Source: Gordionus sp. m RMFG-2023
Taxonomy: Eukaryota; Nematomorpha; Gordioida; Chordodea; Parachordodidae
DNA length: 64,000 nucleotides
Assembly: GCF_954871325.1 (NCBI RefSeq)
Contig: NC_088777.1
Span: forward strand, 24,591,366 to 24,655,365
Direction: 5' to 3'
The position numbers and the translations under genes are program-made. Of the stretch, positions 53,930 to 63,918 are shown piece after piece. Within the stretch, counting starts at the first letter, position 1. Each line of letters starts with the position of its first letter. Under the pieces are notes generated by a model that saw only the letters and a list, made by a program, of their open reading frames with translations, made no database searches and was not told the DNA's origin.

Positions 53930-55830
53930 GTACTGATGAGGAAGGTTAATGGGTTCCATGAGGGCCGCGATCGCCGATACCACTTTCGGGTAAAGTGTCG
54001 ATAGGGGGCGTCTCCTCGGTGTCGCAATACGGTGCGAATACCCTATATAGGCCCGTGATGAAGTAAGTGATTGAGGATACCTAGCATCTCCAGGGCGATG
54101 TCTTTTTCGATACTCATCTACTGTAGGAAATATTTATATTGAATGAGTTGGTAGAATCTGAGGCACGACTTATTGTCTTTATCTACTTCTGTTGATTTTG
54201 TGGAGTAGTTGATGTCGATTCTATGTTATTTTATCGACTGGCATGAACAAATTGTTTTATCCTTGTTATGATTCTCACCTCCCAAAAATAAGATAGGGAA
54301 GAAATTAATTTATGATAAACATCGAGTCATACACAACAATGATGAAAGATCGTAAGAATTCAGAATCGAACTCCACCATTAAAATTAGATAAATGTCCGA
54401 AGCGGCATGAAAGCAAAGATGAAAGCTATGAAAACAAACCTAGCAGCAGCCCTGGTAGTCAAGACTTCCGACGCTCCAAAATCGAGTGCGGATGGCAGAA
54501 GAGACTTTAGGAACTCACTGATTAGCTGGAGGCTTCCTGCCTCTCTTGGGTCTATTGATCTTGGATTTTGGGGTATAGTTCATATCAAAGTCAAGGTTGT
54601 GTGGAGAATGCGTAATTTTGTGAAATGTGGGGTTGGTTTGTTTGGGCTGTGGCGTTCCCAATCCTCGCTTGTAATTTGGGACTGGGGTACGGAGAAAAGA
54701 GTGTTCTATTGGTAGCGGTAGCGCCCCCCCCCCCTACGAACTTGTACATTACCGATCGCGGCTCTCATTTCGTCTGTTCCAATGCCAAAGTCGCAGATTT
54801 TACATAGATTTGAGCTTCTGGGGCGATGTCTCTAAGGAATTTATATAACATATCATCCTTGAGTTCTTCAACCACGATTTTTAGGGAAGGGAATTCATAA
54901 ACATCTCTGGTTTTTAATTGGTAGCCAGGGGTTTTTCCGCTATGCAGATTGCATTAATGGTGCTTGACAATTTTAATCAATTGATTTTATCCGTTTCATT
55001 CATTATATTGAGGGTTTTAAGCTACTCCTCCTTCTGGGAGCATAAACTCCATAGAATCTGGCGTGAGATCAATAACGAGGAGAGGTAGATCGACCGTTTT
55101 TTTGGGACGAAGATTGGGAGACTTGTGAACGAATGTGATTGGATGATCATTTTGGACTCTTTTTTAGTTGTCACACTCCATTTGATTGAGCTTTACCAGG
55201 GTCATTTCTATTTTTAAACTTAGGAGAGTGTCTTTGGCATTAGTCTCCATCTGGATTTCGAAAAAAGGACATTATGAAATCCGCCTATGAATCCGAAATA
55301 TAAGGCTAAAGAAGTTTTTGCCCAGAACGAGAGAGAAAGATAAGCCCCCGCCCCGAGGAATGAAAACGATGCTCCTACATTCGAAGACAATACAAATTTC
55401 AAACTTCCTACGACAGAGCAGTCGTTCGACACACGGGGAGAGTCGATTATAATAAGCAATATATTCTCTAACAAAGTGTCCCTGTATGAGGCCACTATAA
55501 TGGCCCCGTCAGCGCCGACGGTCGACAGCGCATCCATCAGCTAGTTCCACAAGCTGTTACGACTGATGAGCATCTACACTACAGACAGCCTAGATGTAAA
55601 TTTACAAGCTAGGCTAGATCCCCTTTTACCTTCAAGCCCTATCAAACCCCATTTAACGAAAAATAGGTTTAGAGGGTTCGCGAATTCGACCCTACGTTGT
55701 TCGATATAACCCTCGATCTGTCAATAAACACGATGAGTGACACCAACGAGGAACAACCCCTGCTCCCCGAGGAACATTAACCCCCCCCCCCTTAACCACA
55801 CAATTTTGTTTTATAGATATACATTATACG
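53930..55830. other. GC-richer block of unknown origin, decayed genes on both strands
   Basis: This 1.9-kb block is clearly richer in G+C than its flanks and reads like former coding DNA. Around 54.0-55.25 kb the minus strand has several open stretches, one starting METNAKDTLLSLKIEMTL near 55.25 kb and one containing an AT-hook-like PKRGRKP near 54.55 kb. Around 55.29-55.78 kb the plus strand has open stretches, starting at an ATG just across a short divergent gap. C-homopolymers (about 10-11 C) lie near 54.73 and 55.79 kb. No family recognised. A virus-like or other horizontally acquired fossil is possible. It is broken, with several breaks. Confidence 0.4.
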
Positions 55831-56698
55831 TTACAGACCTTTACATGGTAATTTAATTTATGGATTAGGATTATAGATCTATGGTATTAGACATTGAGAA
55901 AAAGGTTACTAATAAAGGAACCTGATTAATTTAGGTATTAGGAAAAGGCTTACATATAAAGGAACCTGTTTAATAAGACGTAATTATAAAAATTACTATG
56001 GGCTGGACTATCAGCCATAGTCTCCATAGAGCTTGAATATGAGAATGAGTGGGCCTATGAATTAGAAACCATAATTCCCCTCTCTATTAGGAAGATAATT
56101 AGAATCGATGTTGTACATCGAAGATACTCATAGGTAAGCACCAAGTTAAGCGATAACGGATTGTTCAAGGACCGTTCAATGTTTAAAGTCTTGTGAACTG
56201 TCCATGTGTGTACGATTGGTGGCAATGGTGGGTGCAAAATTGGTTAAAGTGTCCTCATTGACCGTTCAAAGTTTAACGATTGGGACCACCAAGGTTTGCA
56301 ACTGAATGAGGATGTTTTGGATTGGATAAAGAAGGTGGGTGAGAGGTGTAGTGATTAGCTACTGAATCATGGGGATTGACAGACAAGAATAATCAATTCA
56401 CATCATATGGTGGAGGAAAGTTCGAGTGTGGTGAGGATTATGGAATGGGATGAAGATGTTTATGATTGTATTATTATAATGTTTTTATCGGATCTAATTT
56501 ATATATATGGCTTATTTGATTGCAATAATAATTGCATGAAGTCCAAGTTATATATATAATCTTTAATATATATAACTATGTATAAAGTATTTATGTTAAT
56601 GAGATCTATTTAAATGAATATAATAAACTAATCCAATTTTATATAAAATGAAAAACGATTAAATAAAATAAATAATCTGAATTAATCCCTGTTTAATT
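55831..56698. other. Non-coding DNA, no gene seen
   Basis: Intermediate base composition. The phrase AAAGGAACCTGATTAATT recurs as AAAGGAACCTGTTTAAT 45-50 bp later, and GGACCGTTCAATGTTTAA recurs as TGACCGTTCAAAGTTTAA. No gene can be supported. Confidence 0.4.
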
Positions 56699-56706
56699 GT
56701 TATTTT

Positions 56707-57480
56707 TAGTGTTGTTAAATGGTTGGTTTTTTACGACCCACAACCCGAACCGAAGTCGTAGAAATCTGCTCAACCCTGAGCCAGGGTTGAAAAATTGACC
56801 ACGACCCAACCCGATCCAATGGGCCTGTTGAGCCGACCCATTTGGTCGGCTTGTTGGGTCGGCTTGCGTTAAAATTTGTCATAATCGTCATTTTTAAGTT
56901 TTTTCTAATTTTTTTGAAGCAAATAGGTAAAAATATATATTGTAAACATGTTAAATTAAATTTTCAATGAATATGTACCTTAGAAAAGTGACAATTGCAT
57001 AATCGTCATCTTTAAATTTTTTCGAATTTTTTTGAAGCAAATAGTTAAAAATATATATTGTAAACATGTTAAATTAAATTTTCAGTGAATATGTACCTTA
57101 GAAACGTGACAATTGTCATAATCTTCATTTTTAAGTTTTTTCGAATTTTTTTGAAGCAAATAGGTAAAATATATGTTGTGAACATGTTAAATTAAATTTT
57201 CAGTGAATATGTACCTTAGAAACGTGACAATTGTCATAATCGTCATTTTTAAGTTTTTTCGAATATTTTTAAATTAAATAGATAAAAAAATATATTGTAA
57301 GGATGTTAAAAAATTTCAAATAAATTTTTATAGCCAGGCATAGGCAGGCGGGAGAAAACTCACCCAATGCTGACCTTTAATTTAAACATCTATTAGAAAA
57401 ATCTAGAGGTTTAGGAATATTTTTCTTAAAATATTGGCCGTGATAAAAATCGGCTCAAATCGAGCCGTTTAACAACACTA
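56707..57480. mobile_element. TAGTGTTGTTAAA-family element with internal palindrome repeats
   Basis: Starts TAGTGTTGTTAAATGGTTGG and ends TCGAGCCGTTTAACAACACTA-type sequence. Between 56.87 and 57.30 kb about four ~110-bp units carry GTGACAATTGTCATAATCG, the palindrome of the 11-kb element. Flanks (GTTATTTT and TCGCTAAT) do not match, and near 57.33-57.37 kb a fragment like the 23.8-kb repeat interrupts it, so the copy is rearranged or chimeric. Confidence 0.75.
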
Positions 57481-58340
57481 TCGCTAATATTTGTAGAATC
57501 TAACTGGCGATTAATAGAACAATAATTGCCCTTTAAATATAAGTAATATGATTTGAATCCCATATTATACCAAATATATCGACGTTCGATATTTGTAGAG
57601 CTTCATTTGCGTAAATTCAGAAAATGAGAAACATATTACTTTATATGATATATAGGAAATATTTATCGATCAATTTAATTTAAAATTTTTAAAAAAATTA
57701 ACAAAATTTGTTTTTTAAAATCAAAATGCAAGTGAAGCAAATATAACAGTTATAATTTATATATAAAAATTGAATAATTTTGGTTATATTTTGGACATAT
57801 AAAAGTAAGGATCTTAAGGTGATTACGAAGCAAAAAAAATATAAAAACAAATCTTGATCTTTGGAATCCAATTAAAAGTTCGGATCGTTTTTTACGACAT
57901 AACCGAAGATTTAATTTAGAAAAGTGGTCAATTTGTAAAAATTAATGTTACTAAATTACTAAAAAAAACGCCGAATATTTTGCGTTTTTAAATATTAAAA
58001 ACGAAAAATAACATTAACATAATATATATGGGAAACGTGTCATAAATGGCCATGTTTGAAGACTAGCCACTTTAACTATTATCTTTTCGACCGATTTCTC
58101 CCAAAATTTGTCAAAATGTGTATTTTATGATATGTACCTTACCTATTGAATAGAGCAATCCAATAAAAAAAATTTTAAATAAGCTATTTTTAGTACTTCT
58201 TTCTGGAAAAATCTCGTTACACATTTTTTTGTTTGGTGAAAAAATTACTAATTTAGATTATTGTTATTTTATATTAATATTATCCTTAGGCATTCAGCAT
58301 TATACGCACAAAAAATTATGGTTTCAAGTTTTATTTAATA
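57481..58340. other. AT-rich DNA, no gene seen
   Basis: No coding or structural signal that I can support. Confidence 0.5.
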
Positions 58341-58348
58341 GGCATATG

Positions 58349-58571
58349 TAGTGTTGTTAAATGGCTAGATTTTAGCCGATTTTTAAAAACGGCTAACTCA
58401 AAATTATAGCCAGGAAAATATTGCTTAATTGCCGAGATTTCGCCAATAGATGTTCAATACTATGTGCCATCTATGAGCAAAATCTCTAGGCTTGCATAAT
58501 ATTTTTCTGGATAAATTATTGAGTTAGCCGTTTTTAAAAATAGGCTCAAATCGAGCCATTTAACAACACTA
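58349..58571. mobile_element. TAGTGTTGTTAAA-family MITE, complete, 8-bp TSD
   Basis: Starts TAGTGTTGTTAAATGGCTAG, ends GAGCCATTTAACAACACTA, and is flanked by exact 8-bp duplications GGCATATG (58341-58348 and 58572-58579). At 223 bp it is nearly palindromic over its length: AAACGGCTAACTCAA on the left mirrors TTGAGTTAGCCGTTT on the right. Best reference copy of the MITE in the window. Confidence 0.95.
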
Positions 58572-58749
58572 GGCATATGTATTGACTGGCCAAAATTCTA
58601 TATTCATATAGAAATGAAAAGCTCGCTTTAAATATATTTGGTACAAAATCAAATGATGAACAAATTAAACTGGCAAATGATGATATATTCATTAATAACA
58701 GATAAACATTATTAATATCTACTAAATTTAATATTCCTAAGAAAACCTT

Positions 58750-58848
58750 AAAGGTGAAGAGTGGATTAATTGTCTGCAATTTGAAAACTGGTATCATACT
58801 CAATGTACGAATAACAATGATTTATTTGTTTGTTATGTATGTAAATAG
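58750..58848 (+). pseudogene. PHD-like zinc finger, probable pogo transposase tail
   Basis: 33 codons read KGEEWINCLQFENWYHTQC, then DLFVCYVCK and a stop: a W-x2-C-x5-W-x-H-x2-C-x8-C-x2-C arrangement. This is half of a PHD-like finger. Short PHD-like ends are common on invertebrate pogo-type transposases. The upstream part of such a gene is not recognisable, so this may be an isolated 3' remnant. Confidence 0.45.
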
Positions 58849-58859
58849 TGATACTATTG

Positions 58860-59340
58860 TTTCATTTATAAATTAATAAAATGGTTTTCATTATTGTTAA
58901 TAATTCCCTAAATAATTTAATACATCATAATGATAAAATTATTGAAAACAGTTAAGATAATTATTCATAAATTCAAAATAAATAGTGATTAATTGAAATA
59001 AGAATTTTTAATAAAAAGATAATTAAGATATAAATTGATAAAGTATAATCATTAAATGAATATTGATAAATTTATATGTTAATACTAATTGCATTATTAA
59101 ATTTTTATATGCCTAAAAAATGAAGAAATATATAAGATAGGTTTTTTGCAATCATTTCATATAATTCTTAAATAATTTATTATGGCCAGTAAACAATGTA
59201 TTGACTGGCTAGAAAAACACTGTCACAAAACTTCATCTTCTACCTCATAAACTATTATAGAGCTTTTATTAAATTTTATTTTAAAGAATCTTATAATACC
59301 TTTTTTCACAAAAGCTTAAATATATATTTAACAATATATG
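58860..59340. other. AT-rich DNA, no gene seen
   Basis: No gene. The phrase GTATTGACTGGC occurs at 58585 and 59197, possibly a short duplication. Confidence 0.4.
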
Positions 59341-59341
59341 A

Positions 59342-59450
59342 TTATTTCAGGGATGTGAACCAGGACCCTAACCCTGAACCCTCGTATTTTGGCTGAACCC
59401 GACATATTAAAAAGTGAAGGGTTCAAATGTTCAGGGTATTTAAAAAAATT
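59342..59450. mobile_element. Candidate hAT left end
   Basis: CAGGGATGTGAACCAGGACC followed by CTAACCCTGAACCCTCG, then GAAGGGTTCAAATGTTCAGG. It has a hAT-like start and GC-richer subterminal repeats and lies just upstream of a plus-strand hAT transposase relic. The right end was not found. Confidence 0.45.
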
Positions 59451-59579
59451 TTAATTTTAAAAAATAATGTAAAAATATAAATTTTATTAATTTTTTTCGT
59501 AGAATCATTTATTTTATATTCGTGTTTTTTTTCGTTTTTCTTCCTGGACTTCATTTTATTTATTTAGAGATTGATACCA

Positions 59580-60352
59580 TAAATTTAAAACTATAATTGA
59601 TAAAGCAAGGGATGTTGTAAAATATTTAAGAACTCCCACAATTGTAAGAATATTAAAATCTATGAAAAGGCAAATGACAATATTAGATTGCACAACAAGT
59701 TCGTCTTCTATTTGTATGATGTTAGAGCGATTAATAAGTTTGAAAGATTTCTGTAATGATTTTATTATAGGAGCATGTGAAGCCATTTTGTCAGAAGATG
59801 ATTGGAATCAAATAAAACCTTACTAGTATGTTGGTTCCTTTAAAAATAACTAGTTTAGATTGCAAGCAGAACAGTTATGTTTATCGGATTTTTATGGCAT
59901 ATGGATAAGATGTCGATTAGAGTTAGAAAGATTTACAAGTTCTTTTTCTTATGAAATATTAGAAAATATGAAAATTAGAGATCAACAATATTTACAAAAT
60001 AGTGTTGTATATGCTTCAATATATTTAACCCTCGATATCAAGTTTTATTAAGTATTGAGCAAAAATAAATTGCTATAGACCATCTTGAGGATTTATGGCA
60101 TACCCAAAACTCTATTATTTACAATATATTGGAGCTACGACAATATCTACTGGTTGTAGCGATAACAATGATAATGATAGCAATATTGATGATCTGGAAA
60201 TTTTATTATTAGATAGAGAAAAAAAAATGAAATTATCATCAGATAGAAAGGAGCAAAAAATATCTATTGTATCTTTAATAGAAAAGTTCTCGGAAGTTAA
60301 GAGAAATATTTACAAAATAGAGTTGAATATATCGTTACATAAATATATATAA
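59580..60352 (+). pseudogene. hAT transposase relic (core and C-terminal parts)
   Basis: Plus-strand pieces in order: IIDKARDVVKYLRTPTIV and ICMMLERLISLKDFCNDF (the segment before the catalytic core, where ...TRWNSTYEML.RL is usual); QAEQLCLSDFYGIWIRCRLE with RDQQYLQNSVVYASIYL (L..LSDFY..W); and DLWHTQNSI, with IVSLIEKFSEVKR near the end. This covers roughly 250 residues of a hAT transposase, with several stops. The C-terminal dimerisation core is missing or unrecognisable. Confidence 0.78.
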
Positions 60353-60412
60353 AATAATTATATATATATTTAATTTTGATAAATAGGAATATAGAACAAT
60401 TAAGGCTAGGCT

Positions 60413-60519
60413 TAGTGTTGTGTAACGTCTCCCAATCCCTACATTTTGTCTAATTAGTTTTAGGCGATTTTTCGGTTAGGCCTAATTAGGTATAGTTGAT
60501 TTTTAAGCTAATAACACTA
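60413..60519. mobile_element. 107-bp MITE-like palindrome
   Basis: Begins TAGTGTTGTGTAACG and ends GCTAATAACACTA; the middle has GTCTAATTAG and GCCTAATTAGG. It resembles the TAGTGTTGCGTAATCGG tip at 8.10 kb more than the main MITE family. No target duplication seen. Confidence 0.5.
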
Positions 60520-60806
60520 CTTATAAATGTCGGACAATTTTATACAAACGTATGGAGAGACTTTAATTTATAATAATTTTTTTATAATTTTTCAAAATAT
60601 TTGTAAATTTAAATTGTAAGAAATTCAAAATAAAATCTTCTAAAATTTATAGGGTTTAGCCTTTAATATATATAGATTTTCATTATAAATTATTAAATAT
60701 AAAAATTTTTTGGCGATCATATGAAATTCCCAGGGTAGATTCTCTTCAGAATAGATCTTAAAATCAAATTTATCAAGGAAATTAAAAACACGCATTAAAA
60801 TCAGAT

Positions 60807-60960
60807 CAGAGAGCTACAGGCCTGGCCTTAAACCTGATTCGATGCCTGGGCCGAAAATTTTATTTTTTAAAAATACATGTGCTGGGCTAAAAAAAAATTT
60901 TAAATACCCGGGCCGGGCCATATATTTTATAAAAATCATTTTTATAATTTTAACAGGCAG
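60807..60960. mobile_element. Solo GC-rich hAT left end
   Basis: Starts CAGAGAGCTACAGGCCTGGC and contains GCCTGGGCCG and CCCGGGCCGGGCC separated by A/T runs, like the left end of the 2.86-kb hAT. No transposase or right end follows before the LINE. Confidence 0.65.
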
Positions 60961-61361
60961 AATTTTTTTTAAGATTTTTATTTCCTTCCATTTCGTCAAA
61001 ATCAAAAAATAAAAATGTTTTAATAATATATTAAATAAAATAACAAAATTTTCGAATGTTTTCTATTCTTAAAAAAACAAGCCAGATGCCGTCATATAAA
61101 TTCTCGGAACACCCTTGAATAAAAAAAAGGGAAAAAATAATCTTAAGTAGTCTATTTATAAAGTCTAGAATTTTTGAATAATAAAAGAATGTTTTATATA
61201 CTTTCAAAATATTAAATTTTTTTTACTTATTTTTTTTACTTAAAATATATAATTTTTTTACTTAAAATTTAATAAACATCAACACTCATCTTCATGAGTC
61301 TCAAATCACCAGACATCCCCAAAACAAAAAAAAAATAACCCCACTTCAACAAAAAGCCTCA

Positions 61362-62500
61362 TTGATTTCCAAGAAAATTGACAGTCTTAATATCAAAGGG
61401 GCCCTCAAACTCATTTCAACCAATGACACTCTGGCGGAATCCAATTTAGATACCTTAATTGAGCTTCGATCAAAGCATCCCACAACAACATTTATGATAA
61501 TATTGCCCCAACCCTACTCCCATTGTGCAGCAGACCAGGAAGAAGTAAGGAAAGCAATCCTATCTTTTCATCGGGATTCGGCTCATGGTCTAGATGGGAT
61601 TAGACCAAAGGTTTTACAGGACATTACCTCTCCTGTGATCTGTACACAGGTTTCAATTCTCACTAAAATCACAAACTTAGTCAACAAAATCCTAAATGGA
61701 GACGTACCCAGCTTTATTACCCCATTACTCTTCGGTGCCAGACTCATCGCACTCCAAAAACCAAACAAGGACATTTGGCCCATCGCCATTGGTTCAACTT
61801 ACCGTAGATTGGTCGCTAAATTAATCGCATCTAGAATCAAACACGATGCCGCACACATTCTAAGCCCCTACCAACTTGGTGTAGGGATACCTGGTGGGTG
61901 TGAAGCTGCTGTGCACTTAACAAGAATTCACATTGAAAATAACCCAAAAAACGAATCCCTAGTAAAAATTGACTTCTCTAATGCCTACAACACTCTTTCG
62001 CGCAACACGTTCCTACATTCAACTTGCTTCCATTTCCCCGCTTACACCAAATTTCTTTTCTCTTGCTACCAATCACCAACAAGCTTACTCAACAAAGAAA
62101 AGATACTTTCTGTCGAGGAACAGGGTGACCCTCTCGGATCCCTTCTCTTTAGTCTTGGGATCAATGACATGATAAAATCAATAAACTCTTCATGTACTCT
62201 ATCGCTCCACGCTTAGTATATTGATGATAGAATCTTGAGTGTTCCCTGTAGTGAAATCGCCAAAGCAGTCAACATAATTAAGGAAATGGGCACAGCCATT
62301 GGACTTTCGCTTAACCAGAGCAAATCTGAATTCTCACATTTAAATTCTAATGCTCCCACACCCACGATTTCAAATTCACATCAAGCGTTGAATTAACACA
62401 TCTAGGATCGCCTGTAGGAGGACACGAGGCAATAAGCACCTTTCTTCATTCCACACTCGACATACTCCTTAAACTGGAGGACATCTTTACACTTCTTCCA
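61362..62500 (+). pseudogene. LINE reverse transcriptase region
   Basis: RT blocks in order: HGLDGIRPKVLQDI (RT1-2), WPIAIGSTYRRLVAKLIASR (the RPI..G...R...K position), LSPYQLGVGIPGGCEAAVHL, SLVKIDFSNAYNTLSRNTFL (catalytic Asp), VEEQGDPLGSLLFSLGI (the QGDPLG block), and YIDDRILSV. The codon before YIDD is TAG at 62214-62216, where the family usually has Trp (TGG to TAG is one change). Further frameshifts follow around 62.34-62.40 kb. Role in the family: target-primed reverse transcription. This copy is inactive. Confidence 0.92.
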
Positions 62501-62518
62501 TCACACAAGTCCTTTTTT

Positions 62519-63643
62519 TTGCTAAAAAATTTCTTTTTTATACCAAGGATTCTTTACGCACTTCGGTCAACACCAATTTTTAAATATCCTATTCCTCTCC
62601 AAACTTACGAAAAAGGAATAAAGGACTTAACCGAAAAAATAGTAAATATCAGATTCAACGAAACAGCTTGGGCCCAAGCAACTCTTCCAACCAAATTTGG
62701 TGGTCTCGGCATCAGATCTCCACATGACTTAGCAATAACTACTTTCATATTGAGTAGTCTCTTGACAAAGCCAATAACCACCTCCCATAATTCTAAAGAA
62801 GACCTTTCCTTAATCGTGGCTATGGATATTTGGAAAACAAGGATCAATGCTGATTCTCATCCCCCCACAACCCATAGACAGAAAGACTGGGATGCAACAG
62901 TGGTTGCTCGCTGCGTTGAAACTCTCTTATCTAGCATGCAATCTACCGACCGCACCCTATTCTCTTCCCTGCTCAATGGTACGGGACATGAGTTTCTTGA
63001 GGCCATCCCATCTACCAATCTTCAGCTTCAACTATCCAACAATGAATTTACCCACGCCATCGGCATTCGTCTAAATTGTTCCATCACTCACCCTCACATC
63101 TGCTCAGGGTGCAACTCGCTAGTTGACTCGAAGGGTAGACATAGTTTACATTGTCGCTCCTGCAATGGACGATTCATCAGACACAAGCAATGTAATACAA
63201 TCATCCAACATGCACTGAAATCCGCCCAAATTCCTTCCACTCTAGAACCACAGGGTCTTTTTAGATCTGACGGTAAACGTCCTGATGGGATCTCTCAAAT
63301 CCCATGGAGGAGAGGCCAACTTTTGGTATGGGACTATTCCTGTATTGACCCCTTGGCCCCATCCAACCACGCCATCAACATCCTTGACCAGAAGGAACAA
63401 CTTAAAACTTCTAAATACACAGAAATAATGAACGATCATTGCTTCATCCCAATCATATCAACCACTCTTGGCACCTTCGGCAAACTCGCCTTAGCATTTT
63501 TCAAAAACTTAGGATCACAAATCAGCAAACTCTCAGAAGAACCTCGAGAGGGTTTTTTTCTTCGTCAACGATTATCCATAGCGATTCTCAAATCTAATTA
63601 TATCAGTTTCAATGGTAGTCTTCTAGCCAAAGAGCTATCCTAG
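62519..63643 (+). CDS. LINE C-terminal frame: thumb, zinc knuckle, endonuclease
   Basis: 374 open codons. LPTKFGGLGIRSPHDLAITT is the conserved post-RT segment (LP...GGLG.RS). CSGCNSLVDSKGRHSLHCR is a C-x2-C-x9-H-x3-C knuckle. SDGKRPDGISQIPWRRGQLL with VWDYSC is the PD...D core of the restriction-like endonuclease that nicks the target. The end is ILKSNYISFN and LLAKELS. This part is intact although the RT before it is broken. The nominal start is arbitrary, since the natural protein is continuous with the RT. Confidence 0.92.
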   Translation: MLKNFFFIPRILYALRSTPIFKYPIPLQTYEKGIKDLTEKIVNIRFNETAWAQATLPTKFGGLGIRSPHDLAITTFILSSLLTKPITTSHNSKEDLSLIVAMDIWKTRINADSHPPTTHRQKDWDATVVARCVETLLSSMQSTDRTLFSSLLNGTGHEFLEAIPSTNLQLQLSNNEFTHAIGIRLNCSITHPHICSGCNSLVDSKGRHSLHCRSCNGRFIRHKQCNTIIQHALKSAQIPSTLEPQGLFRSDGKRPDGISQIPWRRGQLLVWDYSCIDPLAPSNHAINILDQKEQLKTSKYTEIMNDHCFIPIISTTLGTFGKLALAFFKNLGSQISKLSEEPREGFFLRQRLSIAILKSNYISFNGSLLAKELS

Positions 63644-63918
63644 ACAACACTTACGTCCCTTTTTCATTTTTGTTTCCCTGCGTCACACCATCTCCGTTCT
63701 TTTTTTTTAATAGTATTATTATATATTTTTCAAACATTTTTAAATATATTAAAACACAAAATATTATATTTTCGTTTTTTTTAATATTTTATATTATTTA
63801 TTATTTGAAAATTGAAAATAAAGGATTTATATAAATATAATATTTTTATTACTTTTAAAATATAATATTTTATCCTTACTCTTATAAATTAAAAAAATTT
63901 TTTTTACTTTTTATTATG

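Larger units (their letters stand above)
61270..63720 (+). mobile_element. LINE with C-terminal restriction-like endonuclease
   Basis: A single-ORF non-LTR retrotransposon. The reverse transcriptase region is followed by a thumb, a Cys/His knuckle and a PD-(D/E)xK-like endonuclease, as in R2/NeSL/CRE-type LINEs. The 5' end (N-terminal DNA-binding fingers) is missing, so the copy is 5'-truncated. Coding DNA is clearly richer in C and G than its surroundings. Two other 3' fragments of relatives lie at 0.8 and 12.2 kb. No target duplication could be fixed. Confidence 0.9.

Noticed and set aside
54407-54807. Plus-strand frames of 102 and 60 codons in the GC-richer block
   Set aside because: The minus strand has the more protein-like open stretches here; the plus-strand frames are probably shadows.
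61583-61789. 68-codon minus-strand frame in the LINE
   Set aside because: Antisense to the conserved reverse transcriptase; no independent support.
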